Shown here: one piece after another, positions 1 through 7,087 of the stretch
Numbering within the stretch: the stretch's first letter is position 1
How the letters are laid out: every line of letters starts with the position of its first letter
Assembly (NCBI GenBank): GCA_040268355.1
Contig: JAWRIT010000062.1
Coordinates: 1-9,865, forward strand
Source: UBA1367 sp040268355
GTDB lineage: Bacteria > Actinomycetota > Coriobacteriia > Coriobacteriales > Atopobiaceae
DNA: 9,865 bases
Direction of reading: 5' to 3'
Translations under genes and position numbers: made by a program
Notes under the pieces: model-generated
Seen by the model: the letters and a program-made list of their open reading frames with translations, nothing else
The model's database searches: none
What the model was told of the DNA's origin: nothing

Positions 1-62
1 GGGCCTTGGGGCCAGCGATGCCCTATGATGGAGGTCGGCGTCCGGACGAGGGGGAGAGGACC

Positions 63-773
63 ATGCCACGAGAGTCGAAGCGTGCCAAGCGCGAGCGGGC
101 CGTCGAGTTCTGTCGTCGGATGGAGGAGCTCTACCCCCATGTGGAGAGCGCGCTCAACTTTACGAACCCGTTCTCCATGGTCATCTGCGTGCTGCTGTCC
201 GCCCAGACGACCGACGCGGCGGTCAACAAGGTCACGCCCGAGCTCTTCTCACGCTGGCCGGACGCGCCGACCATGGCGCAGGCCAACCCGGCAGACATCG
301 CCGAGGTCATCCGCTCCATCGGCTTCTATCGCACCAAGTCGCAGCACTGCGTGACGGCCTCTCAGATGATCGTGGCGGACTTCGGCGGAGAGGTCCCGCG
401 CACCATGGATGAGCTCACACGGCTTCCCGGCGTGGGTCGTAAGACGGCGAACATCGTGCTCAACAAGGCGTTCGGGATCGTGGAGGGCATCGCGGTGGAC
501 ACGCATGTCTTTCGGATCGCCTCGCGCCTCAAGCTCACCAACAAGCCTACGCCGCTGCAGGCCGAGCAGGACCTGCTGGACGTCATCCCCAAAGAGCTCT
601 GGGGACCGGTCAACGAGCAGTGGATCCACTTTGGGCGTGACACTTGCAGCGCCCAGCGCCCTGCCTGCGACGGATGCCCCGCAGTCGATATCTGCCCCTC
701 GGCGTTCAAGGCGAGCGGCAACCCACGCGCCCGGCGGCGACAGAAGACGACACGCGGAAGGAAGACCTCCTAA
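63..773 (+). CDS. nth: Endonuclease III (DNA glycosylase/AP lyase)
   Basis: Base-excision repair enzyme that removes oxidised pyrimidines from DNA and cleaves at abasic sites; cytoplasmic, nucleoid-acting. The 236-residue product has the full family architecture. The LLSAQTTD segment lies near residues 44-51. The helix-hairpin-helix LPGVGRKTAN contains the catalytic Lys127, and VDTHVFR contains the catalytic Asp146. A [4Fe-4S] cluster motif C-x6-C-x2-C-x5-C is formed by Cys195, 202, 205 and 211. A basic tail (RARRRQKTTRGRK) follows the cluster. Length is slightly above the usual 210-220, because of the tail and a short N-terminal extension. An ATG at 6 is in frame, but I chose 63 because a purine-rich Shine-Dalgarno (GGGGAGAGG, about 51-59) precedes it and the extra 19 residues are not conserved-looking. 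It is followed after one base by the next gene. Identification is very secure. Confidence 0.95.
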   Translation: MPRESKRAKRERAVEFCRRMEELYPHVESALNFTNPFSMVICVLLSAQTTDAAVNKVTPELFSRWPDAPTMAQANPADIAEVIRSIGFYRTKSQHCVTASQMIVADFGGEVPRTMDELTRLPGVGRKTANIVLNKAFGIVEGIAVDTHVFRIASRLKLTNKPTPLQAEQDLLDVIPKELWGPVNEQWIHFGRDTCSAQRPACDGCPAVDICPSAFKASGNPRARRRQKTTRGRKTS

Positions 774-774
774 G

Positions 775-1083
775 ATGGCAACCTTTGGTGACGAGCGCTT
801 CGAGCGGGAGGCTGCCGCCTGCCTGCGGCCGGAGCAGCGGCACTTCTGCAGCTGCACGGACACGGCCTGCCCGCTGAACCCCAACAACCCAAAGAACCGC
901 GAGCGGGGGCGTGGGTGCGACGCCTGCATCAAGAAGTGCCTCGCGTTGGGCGAGATCCCCTCGTGCTTCTTCAACGAGGTCGGTCCCTGGCCAAAGGACT
1001 GGGACGACTTCACCTACGGAGGGTTCGTTCGCCACTGCTGCGAGCACGGCATCGGCGCCGCCGAGCAGGAGCGTCCCACCTGA
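775..1083 (+). CDS. Small cysteine-rich protein, DUF6485-like
   Basis: A 102-residue soluble protein with ten cysteines (16, 25, 27, 32, 48, 51, 55, 64, 88, 89). The core C-S-C-x4-C-P, then G-C-x2-C-I-x2-C, then LGEIPSCFF resembles the small uncharacterised DUF6485 family; this match is from memory and not searched. The spacing suggests metal or Fe-S binding, but no cofactor is proven. There is no signal peptide or membrane segment. It extends past the usual family core with a WPKDWDDFTYGGF stretch and a CC pair near the C-terminus. The ATG at 775 comes one base after the nth stop. A GGAAGGAAG sequence at 756-764, inside the nth 3' end, can serve as ribosome site, so coupled translation with nth is likely. 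Function is unknown. Confidence 0.8.
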   Translation: MATFGDERFEREAAACLRPEQRHFCSCTDTACPLNPNNPKNRERGRGCDACIKKCLALGEIPSCFFNEVGPWPKDWDDFTYGGFVRHCCEHGIGAAEQERPT

Positions 1084-1123
1084 CGGCTTGACCGCCTCGC
1101 CCGACGGCTCATCCACGAGAGCC

Positions 1124-1147
1124 AGCCCGCGTTCCCGCGCTTTGTTT
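1124..1147 (+). terminator. Weak intrinsic terminator candidate after the nth pair
   Basis: CGCG at 1128-1131 pairs with CGCG at 1136-1139 around a TTCC tetraloop. Two more pairs are possible outside a 2-base bulge, and TTTGTTT follows at 1141-1147. The stem is short, so termination would be partial at best. It lies 40 bases after the cysteine-rich gene, which is a sensible place for the end of the nth transcript. Confidence 0.3.
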
Positions 1148-1205
1148 CGCCACTTATGCCCGCTCTCGCATGCCTCGCCGAACCGATGTGCCCGCCGAGG
1201 CGTGC

Positions 1206-1233
1206 TTCGTCGACAATGAGGGATGCATATACC
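1206..1233 (+). promoter_or_regulatory. Weak promoter candidate upstream of glgB
   Basis: The only AT-rich patch in the gap before glgB is GCATATAC at 1225-1232. It contains a TATACC hexamer (1228-1233) matching four of six sigma-70 -10 positions. No good -35 lies at the right distance; TTCGTC at 1206 is poor. A promoter for the glg operon is expected somewhere in 1084-1300, but this exact placement is a guess. Confidence 0.2.
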
Positions 1234-1274
1234 GTGCCGCGTCGCGCCATCGACCGATACGGCGGTGCGGCACG
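1233..1274 (+). other. Long hairpin in the glgB leader
   Basis: CGTGCCGC at 1233-1240 is the exact reverse complement of GCGGCACG at 1267-1274. The stem continues inward through two G-U pairs and three Watson-Crick pairs to 1245/1262, giving 13 pairs. A small inner stem (ATC 1249-1251 with GAT 1256-1258) can form in the loop. Only TTCT follows, so it is not a convincing terminator. It ends 38 bases before the glgB start and could be a leader RNA structure or a protein-binding inverted repeat. Confidence 0.45.
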
Positions 1275-1312
1275 TTCTCGGATCTGTGTGAAACACGACG
1301 TTGGAGGAAGCC

Positions 1313-3433
1313 ATGGCAATCAAACGTGATGCTGACCTTGCCCTGACAAAGGACGATCTCTACCTGATGGGGAAGGGCGTCTGGTACCGCAGTTACGAGA
1401 AGTTGGGGGCGCACCCGGCCACCCAGGGACGCACGAAGGGCTACCACTTCGCGGTCTGGGCTCCCGACGTCAAGAGCGTCCACGTGATCGGCGACTTCAA
1501 CGACTGGGACGTCCAGGCCGACCCCCTCAAGGAGACGCAGACGGGCGGTGTCTGGGAGGGCTTCGTCGCGGGCGTCGGAGAGGGCGAGCTCTACAAGTAC
1601 GTCATCGAGACGAAGCAGGGCGACCTGCTCTACAAGGCCGACCCCTACGCGTTCCAGGCCGAGGTCATCCCTGGCACCGCCTCGCGCACCGCCGACATCT
1701 CGGGCTATCGCTGGGGGGACAAGCGCTGGCTGAACAAGCGCGCCGCGACCCCCCACATGAAGAACCGTCTCAACATCTTCGAGGTGCACCTGGGAAGCTG
1801 GAAGCGCCACAACGACGACCTGGCCGGCAACGGCGAGCCCAACACCGACGACCACGGCGGCTCCTTCCTCAGCTACGACGAGCTGTCCGAGGAGCTGGTC
1901 GCCTACGTCAAGGAGATGGGCTACAGCCACATCGAGCTGCTGCCCGTCATGGAGCACCCCTTTGACGGGTCATGGGGCTACCAGGTGACGGGCTACTACG
2001 CGCCCACCAGCCGCTACGGCTCGCCCAAGCAGTTCAAGCACTTCGTGGACGCCTGCCACCGGGCGGGCATCGGCGTGATCCTCGACTGGGTGCCGGGGGG
2101 CTTCTGCCGCGACGAGCACGGCCTGGTCCACTTCAACGGCGACAAGCTCTACGAGCGCGAGGAGCATCCCAACTGGGGCACCTTCAAGTTCGACCTCGCC
2201 CGCAAGGAGGTCCAGTCGTTCCTCATCTCCAACCTGCTCTACTGGATCGACGAGTACCACGCGGACGGCGTGCGCATGGACGGCGTCACCTCCATCCTCT
2301 ACCTCAACTTTGGCATCGACGACCCACGCCTGAAGAAGTTCAACGAGAAGGGCACCGAGGAGGACCTCGAGGCCATCACCTTCGTGCAGCAGCTCAACAC
2401 CACGGTGAGCAAGTACTACCCCGACGTCATGATGATTGCCGAGGAGTCCACCGCCTGGCCACTCGTCACCTATCCGCCCGAGGACGGCGGCCTGGGCTTC
2501 AACTACAAGTGGGACATGGGCTGGATGAACGACACGCTGCACTACTGCCAGACGGACTTCCCCTTCCGTCCGGGCAACCACAAGCTGCTGACCTTCTCCA
2601 CCATGTACCAGTTCAACGAGAACTTCATCCTGCCGCTCTCCCACGACGAGGTGGTGCACGGCAAGTGCTCGCTCATCACTCGCATGCCGGGCGACAACTG
2701 GCGTCAGTTCGCCGGCCTGCGCTCGCTCGCGCTCTACCAGATGACCCACTCGGGCGGCTCGCTCAACTTCATGGGCAACGAGATCGGCCAGTTCATCGAG
2801 TGGCGCTACTATGAGGGCCTCGAGTACTTCCTCACCGAGCAGTACGAGACCCATGCGAAGCACCGCGAGTTCGTGAAGGCGCTCAACAAGTTCTACAACA
2901 CCCATCCGGCCCTGTGGCAGCGTTCCTACAGCTCCGACGGCTTCGACTGGATCGAGGCCGACGACGCCGAGCAGTGCGTGATCAGCTTCGCCCGTCACGG
3001 TGACGACCCCAAAGACGACCTCGTCATCCTCATGAACTTCGAGGTCAACCCCCACGAGGAGTTCCGTCTGGGAGTGCCGCGCCCGGGCGTGTGGGAGGAG
3101 GTCTTCAACTCCGACGAGCGGGAGTTCGGTGGGTCCGGCGTCACCAACGAGGGCACGAAGTTCAAGAGCGAGGACAAGCCCTGGAACCACCAGGATCAGT
3201 CGATCGTGCTGCGCCTTCCGCCACTTGGTGGTACGATTTTGCGGTATGTGAGACCACTTCCGGCCAAGAAGGCAGCTGCCAAGGCATCCGTAGGGGGCGC
3301 CGCCAAGGCAAAGGGGACTGCCACAAAAGCAGACAGCAAGGCCACAACCAAGACCAAGGCACGCGCAAGGACGGTGAAGAAGTCCACATCGGGCAAGGGG
3401 GCACCGAAGACCACCCGCGCCAAGAAGCAATAG
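1313..3433 (+). CDS. glgB: 1,4-alpha-glucan branching enzyme (GH13) with basic C-terminal tail
   Basis: Cuts alpha-1,4 glucan chains and transfers the piece to an alpha-1,6 position, creating glycogen branches. The product is 706 residues. A CBM48 domain lies at roughly 20-125 (FAVWAPDVKSVHVIGDFNDWD), the GH13 barrel at roughly 150-540, and an all-beta C-domain to about 650. Catalytic residues by alignment to E. coli GlgB are Asp323 (GVRMD), Glu377 (IAEEST) and Asp445 (LSHDEVVHG). The extra N-terminal module of E. coli GlgB is absent. Region I reads DWVPGGF, with Gly263 where His is usual. Residues 651-706 are a Lys/Ala/Thr-rich histone-H1-like tail. An in-frame TTG lies at 1301, but I chose ATG 1313 because GGAGG (1303-1307) sits 5 bases before it. 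It is first in the glgBPCD run. Confidence 0.95.
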   Translation: MAIKRDADLALTKDDLYLMGKGVWYRSYEKLGAHPATQGRTKGYHFAVWAPDVKSVHVIGDFNDWDVQADPLKETQTGGVWEGFVAGVGEGELYKYVIETKQGDLLYKADPYAFQAEVIPGTASRTADISGYRWGDKRWLNKRAATPHMKNRLNIFEVHLGSWKRHNDDLAGNGEPNTDDHGGSFLSYDELSEELVAYVKEMGYSHIELLPVMEHPFDGSWGYQVTGYYAPTSRYGSPKQFKHFVDACHRAGIGVILDWVPGGFCRDEHGLVHFNGDKLYEREEHPNWGTFKFDLARKEVQSFLISNLLYWIDEYHADGVRMDGVTSILYLNFGIDDPRLKKFNEKGTEEDLEAITFVQQLNTTVSKYYPDVMMIAEESTAWPLVTYPPEDGGLGFNYKWDMGWMNDTLHYCQTDFPFRPGNHKLLTFSTMYQFNENFILPLSHDEVVHGKCSLITRMPGDNWRQFAGLRSLALYQMTHSGGSLNFMGNEIGQFIEWRYYEGLEYFLTEQYETHAKHREFVKALNKFYNTHPALWQRSYSSDGFDWIEADDAEQCVISFARHGDDPKDDLVILMNFEVNPHEEFRLGVPRPGVWEEVFNSDEREFGGSGVTNEGTKFKSEDKPWNHQDQSIVLRLPPLGGTILRYVRPLPAKKAAAKASVGGAAKAKGTATKADSKATTKTKARARTVKKSTSGKGAPKTTRAKKQ
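3263..3430 (+). other. Histone-H1-like Lys/Ala/Thr tail of GlgB
   Basis: These 56 codons (GlgB residues 651-706) follow the end of the C-domain (LRYVRPLP). They encode 15 Lys, 15 Ala, 9 Thr and 3 Arg with a single Asp, for a net charge near +17. There are no aromatic residues, so the segment is expected to be disordered. GCA makes up 7 of 15 Ala codons, unlike the GCC/GCG-dominated body of the gene. Similar tails occur on DNA-binding proteins of high-GC bacteria (known for HU/H1-like proteins); on a branching enzyme it is unexpected. Confidence 0.85.
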
Positions 3434-3446
3434 GCAAAGTCGCTGA

Positions 3447-3471
3447 TCCGCGCCGCGGACGGCGGCGCGGA
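3447..3471 (+). other. Stable GC hairpin between glgB and glgP
   Basis: Bases 3447-3456 pair perfectly with 3462-3471 (10 bp, nine of them G-C) around a 5-base loop. It fills most of the 57-base gap and ends about 9 bases before the AAGGAA ribosome site of glgP. No T-run follows, so it is not an intrinsic terminator. An RNA stability, processing or translation-tuning element is possible. Confidence 0.6.
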
Positions 3472-3490
3472 CCGCGAGCAAAGGAACACC

Positions 3491-5917
3491 ATGCAGCAAC
3501 AGCTCTTCGAAAACAAGGACGACTTCATCAAGCAGTATCGCAGGGCCTGCCGGGCAAAGTACGGCAAGTCGTTTGACAAGTGTCGCAACCGCGAGCGCTT
3601 CTTCGTTTTGGCCGAGCTCATCGCCGAGAAGGCGAACGAGCTCAAGGGAGACATGGAGCCGACCGGCGAGAAGAAGGTCTACTACTTCTCGCTCGAGTTC
3701 CTCATCGGGCCGCTCCTGGACAATTACCTCCTCAACTTCGGGATCCGCGACGAGGTCGAGGAGGCCGTGGGCGAGATGGGCGCGGACCTCGGCGATATCC
3801 TGCGCGACGAGGGCGACCCGGGGCTTGGCAACGGTGGCCTGGGCCGTCTTGCGGCCTGCTTCCTCGACTCCATGGCCCACAACGGCATCGCCGGCTACGG
3901 CAACGGCATGCGGTACCGCTATGGCCTGTTCAAGCAGGAGATCGAGGGCGGCCGTCAGGTTGAGAAGTCCGACAACTGGCTGGCGCACGGTTACCCCTGG
4001 GAGACCAAGAAGTCCGACAGCGCCGTCACCGTCAAGTTCGGCGGGCGCGTCGAGCGTCACGAGAGCGACGGCCGCTTCTGGTTCACGCAGGAGGACTGCG
4101 AGGAGATCCTGGCCGTCCCCTACGACGTGCCGATCGTCGGCTACGGCGGCAAGACCATCAACTACCTGCGCCTGTGGTCGGCGGAGCCCGCGCACGAGGA
4201 CTTCGACCTGGAGGCCTTCAACGAGGGCGACTATGCGAAGGCCATGAAGTTCCGTGCCGACGTCGAGGCCATCTCGACGATCCTCTACCCGGCCGACGCC
4301 GGCGAGCACGGCCAGATGCTGCGCCTCAAGCAGGAGTACCTGTTCGTGTGCGCTGGCATCCATACGATCCTGAACACCTACGAGCGCGACTACGGCTCCG
4401 ACGCTTGGGCCGACCTCGGCAAGCACGTGTGCATCCACACCAACGACACCCACCCGGCTCTCTGCGGCCCCGAGCTGATGCGTCGGCTGGTCGACGAGAA
4501 GGGCGTGGACTTCGACCTGGCCTTCAAGATCGCCTGTGAGACCATCACCTACACCAACCACACCGTCATGCCCGAGGCCATGGAGAAGTGGCCCATCCCC
4601 ATGCTGCGCGCGCTCATCCCGCGCACCTACATGTTCATCGAGGAGATCGACCGTCGTTTCCGCGAGAACTTCCCGCACGACAAGGAGAACTGGCCCGAGT
4701 TGCTCTCCGAGAACGCCATCCTCTGGGACGGCATGGCGCGCATGGCCAACCTCTCGGTCATCTTCGCGCACGCGGTCAACGGCGTCTCCGAGCTGCACAC
4801 CGGCATCATCAAGGAGACGGTGCTCAAGGGCTTCTACGACATCATGCCCGAGAAGTTCAACAACAAGACCAACGGCGTGAGCCACCGGCGCTTCCTGGCG
4901 AACGCCAACCCACCCTACGCCAAGCTCATCACCGACACCATCGGCAAGGAGTGGCTCGATGACGCCACCGAGCTCGAGCGCCTGGTGAAGTACGAGGACG
5001 ACGCTAGCTTCCTCGACGAGTTCGAGCGGGCCAAGCAGTGGAGCAAGCAGCGCTTGGCCGCCTACGTCCACGACACTACCGGCGTGACGCTCGACACCAA
5101 CATGATCTTCGACGTGCAGGTCAAGCGCTTCCACGCCTACAAGCGCCAGCTGCTCAACGCCTTCAAGATCATGGACGTCTACAACCGGATGCTCTCTGAC
5201 CCCAGCTTCGATCCCGCGCCCACGGCGTTCATCTTCGCAGGCAAGGCGGCCCAGAGCTACACCTTCGCCAAGGAGGTCATCCGCCTGATCAACTCCATCG
5301 CCGAGGCCATCAACAACGACGCGCGCGTCAACGACAAGATCAAGGTTGCGTTCGTGCCCAACTTCGCTGTCTCCAACGCCGAGCTCATCTACCCGGCGAC
5401 CGAGATCTCCGAGCAGATCAGCTGGGCAGGGTCGGAGGCGTCCGGCACCTCCAACATGAAGCTCATGATGAACGGCGCCATCACGCTGGGCACCGACGAC
5501 GGCGCCAACGTCGAGATCCGCGAGCTGGTGGGTGACGACAACATCAAGATCTTCGGTCTGCGCACCAACGAGGTCGAGGCGCTGCGCGCGAGCGGCTCCT
5601 ACTACGCGTGGGACGTCTACAACGCCGACCGCGGTCGCATCGGGCGCATTGTTGATGAGCTCACCGACGGGACCCTCGCGCACCTCTCGGGCAACTTCGA
5701 GTCCATTCGCGACGAGCTTATGCTCAACAACGACAACGACCTCGTGCTGAAGGACTTCTACTCCTACGTCGAGGCGTGGAGCCAGCTGACGAGCAGCTAC
5801 GCGGATCGCCATGCATGGAACAAGTCTGCCGTTCACAACACAGCTCGGTCCGGTTATTTCTCCAGTGACCGAACCATCAGTGAATACGCGGACGACGTTT
5901 GGCATATTGGTAAGTGA
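3491..5917 (+). CDS. glgP: Glycogen/alpha-glucan phosphorylase (GT35)
   Basis: Releases glucose-1-phosphate from non-reducing ends of glycogen using phosphate and pyridoxal phosphate. At 808 residues it has the normal bacterial length. Visible motifs are GDPGLGNGGLGRLAACF (about 108-124), TNDTHPAL (about 317-324), TNHTVMPEA with His357, NNKTNGVSHRRF, the phosphate/PLP-contact segment VKRFHAYKRQ (Lys545, Arg546, Lys551), and EASGTSNMK with the PLP Schiff-base Lys657, followed by GTDDGANVE. The 'HAYKR' form has Ala549 where the animal enzyme has Glu. I believe this is common in Firmicutes-type enzymes. The start at 3491 is supported by AAGGAA at 3481-3486. It sits 57 bases after glgB and 30 before glgC, so breakdown and synthesis genes probably share a transcript. 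Use of glycogen rather than maltodextrin is inferred from the operon. Confidence 0.95.
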   Translation: MQQQLFENKDDFIKQYRRACRAKYGKSFDKCRNRERFFVLAELIAEKANELKGDMEPTGEKKVYYFSLEFLIGPLLDNYLLNFGIRDEVEEAVGEMGADLGDILRDEGDPGLGNGGLGRLAACFLDSMAHNGIAGYGNGMRYRYGLFKQEIEGGRQVEKSDNWLAHGYPWETKKSDSAVTVKFGGRVERHESDGRFWFTQEDCEEILAVPYDVPIVGYGGKTINYLRLWSAEPAHEDFDLEAFNEGDYAKAMKFRADVEAISTILYPADAGEHGQMLRLKQEYLFVCAGIHTILNTYERDYGSDAWADLGKHVCIHTNDTHPALCGPELMRRLVDEKGVDFDLAFKIACETITYTNHTVMPEAMEKWPIPMLRALIPRTYMFIEEIDRRFRENFPHDKENWPELLSENAILWDGMARMANLSVIFAHAVNGVSELHTGIIKETVLKGFYDIMPEKFNNKTNGVSHRRFLANANPPYAKLITDTIGKEWLDDATELERLVKYEDDASFLDEFERAKQWSKQRLAAYVHDTTGVTLDTNMIFDVQVKRFHAYKRQLLNAFKIMDVYNRMLSDPSFDPAPTAFIFAGKAAQSYTFAKEVIRLINSIAEAINNDARVNDKIKVAFVPNFAVSNAELIYPATEISEQISWAGSEASGTSNMKLMMNGAITLGTDDGANVEIRELVGDDNIKIFGLRTNEVEALRASGSYYAWDVYNADRGRIGRIVDELTDGTLAHLSGNFESIRDELMLNNDNDLVLKDFYSYVEAWSQLTSSYADRHAWNKSAVHNTARSGYFSSDRTISEYADDVWHIGK

Positions 5918-5947
5918 TGTGCGGGGACAGAACGAAAGGAGAGTTCT

Positions 5948-7084
5948 ATGAGCAAGAAGGAATGCATAGCAATGCTTCTTGCCGGTGGGCAGGGAAGCCG
6001 ACTCTATGACCTGACCAAGGATGTAGCCAAACCGGCGGTGTCGTTTGGTGCCAAGTATCGCATCATAGATTTTCCGCTCTCGAACTGCGCCAACTCGGGC
6101 ATCAACACCGTTGGTGTCCTGACGCAGTACCGGCCGTATCTGCTTCACTCCTACCTGGGAACCGGCTCTGCCTGGAACCTGGAGGAGGGGGTGGCCATCC
6201 TGCCGCCCTATGCGACCCAGAAGGGCGGGGCGTGGTACGAAGGCACCGCCGACGCCGTGACCCAGAACCTGGGCTACATCGAACTGAACGATCCTGAATA
6301 CGTTCTGATCCTGTCGGGAGACCAGCTCTATCGCATGGACTATGCGGACATGCTGGCCACCCACAAGAAGAACAACGCGGACCTCACCATCGCCGTCATG
6401 CCGGTCCCCTGGGAGGAGGCCTCGCGCTTCGGCATCATGAACGCCGACGAGGACGGACGCATCCTGGAGTTCCAGGAGAAGCCCGCCGAGCCCAAGAGCA
6501 ACCTGGCCTCCATGGGCATCTACATCTTCAACGCCGACCTGTTGGTGGACGAGCTGAAGGCCGATGCCGAGAACCCGGACTCCGAGCACGACTTTGGTGG
6601 CGACATCATCCCGAAGCTTCTGGCGGACGGGCGTCGCCTGTTCACCTACAAGTTCGAGGGCTTCTGGCGTGACGTGGGCACCATCGCCTCCTTCCACGAG
6701 ACCTCGATGGAGCTTCTGGGCGAGGATCCCGAGTTCGACCTGTTCCAGAAGGACTTCCCGATCATGTCCAACACGCACTCCTTCCCGCCGGCCTACTTTG
6801 GCCCGGAAGCGACCGTGGACGACTGCATCGTGGGCAACGGATCGAAGATCTACGGTGACGCCATTCACTCGATCATCTCGATCGACTCGGTCGTCGGCAA
6901 GGGGGCCACGGTGAAAGACTCCGTCCTTCTGCCGGGCGCCATCGTCAAGGATGGTGCGACGGTCATCAACGCCATCGTGGGCGAGAACTCCACCATCGAG
7001 GAGGGCGTCGCCTTTGGCAGCGCCGACACCAGCAAGGACTACACCTACTGCGGCAACGACGTCGTTATCGGAAAGGAGGAGTAG
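5948..7084 (+). CDS. glgC: Glucose-1-phosphate adenylyltransferase, catalytic subunit
   Basis: Makes ADP-glucose and pyrophosphate from ATP and glucose-1-phosphate, the committed step of bacterial glycogen synthesis. The 378-residue product has a nucleotidyltransferase domain at about 5-250 and a left-handed beta-helix at about 280-370. The nucleotide loop AGGQGSRLYDLTK is at residues 12-24, followed by KPAVSFG and KYRIIDFPLSNC. The GTADA motif (99-103), LSGD with catalytic Asp125, and FQEKP with Glu177/Lys178 for the sugar phosphate are all intact, as is FWRDVGTI. All catalytic features argue that this is the active subunit. A strong AAAGGAGAG (5935-5943) precedes ATG 5948. Its last codons contain the ribosome site of glgD. 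Allosteric effectors cannot be told from the sequence. Confidence 0.96.
   Translation: MSKKECIAMLLAGGQGSRLYDLTKDVAKPAVSFGAKYRIIDFPLSNCANSGINTVGVLTQYRPYLLHSYLGTGSAWNLEEGVAILPPYATQKGGAWYEGTADAVTQNLGYIELNDPEYVLILSGDQLYRMDYADMLATHKKNNADLTIAVMPVPWEEASRFGIMNADEDGRILEFQEKPAEPKSNLASMGIYIFNADLLVDELKADAENPDSEHDFGGDIIPKLLADGRRLFTYKFEGFWRDVGTIASFHETSMELLGEDPEFDLFQKDFPIMSNTHSFPPAYFGPEATVDDCIVGNGSKIYGDAIHSIISIDSVVGKGATVKDSVLLPGAIVKDGATVINAIVGENSTIEEGVAFGSADTSKDYTYCGNDVVIGKEE
7072..7080 (+). promoter_or_regulatory. glgD ribosome site inside the glgC 3' end
   Basis: AAAGGAGGA is a near-ideal Shine-Dalgarno placed within the last glgC codons (Gly-Lys-Glu-Glu), 8 bases from GGAGG to the glgD ATG at 7088. Ribosomes ending glgC would pass over it, which favours coupled, balanced production of the two subunits. 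Confidence 0.8.
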
Positions 7085-7087
7085 AAA

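Noticed and set aside
6..62. Upstream ATG start for nth
   Set aside because: It is only five bases from the window edge, so no ribosome site can be seen, whereas ATG 63 has a clear GGGGAGAGG; the extra residues are not family-like.
249..1013. A 254-codon minus-strand open frame over nth and the cysteine-rich gene
   Set aside because: Composition is artefactual, and the + strand frames carry the complete endonuclease III motifs and the cysteine pattern.
1088..1116. TTGACC as a -35 box upstream of glgB
   Set aside because: The hexamer is good, but the sequence 17 bases downstream (ATCCAC) is not a -10, so no promoter can be supported.
1301..1312. TTG start for glgB
   Set aside because: The TTG overlaps the GGAGG that serves ATG 1313, so it has no ribosome site of its own.
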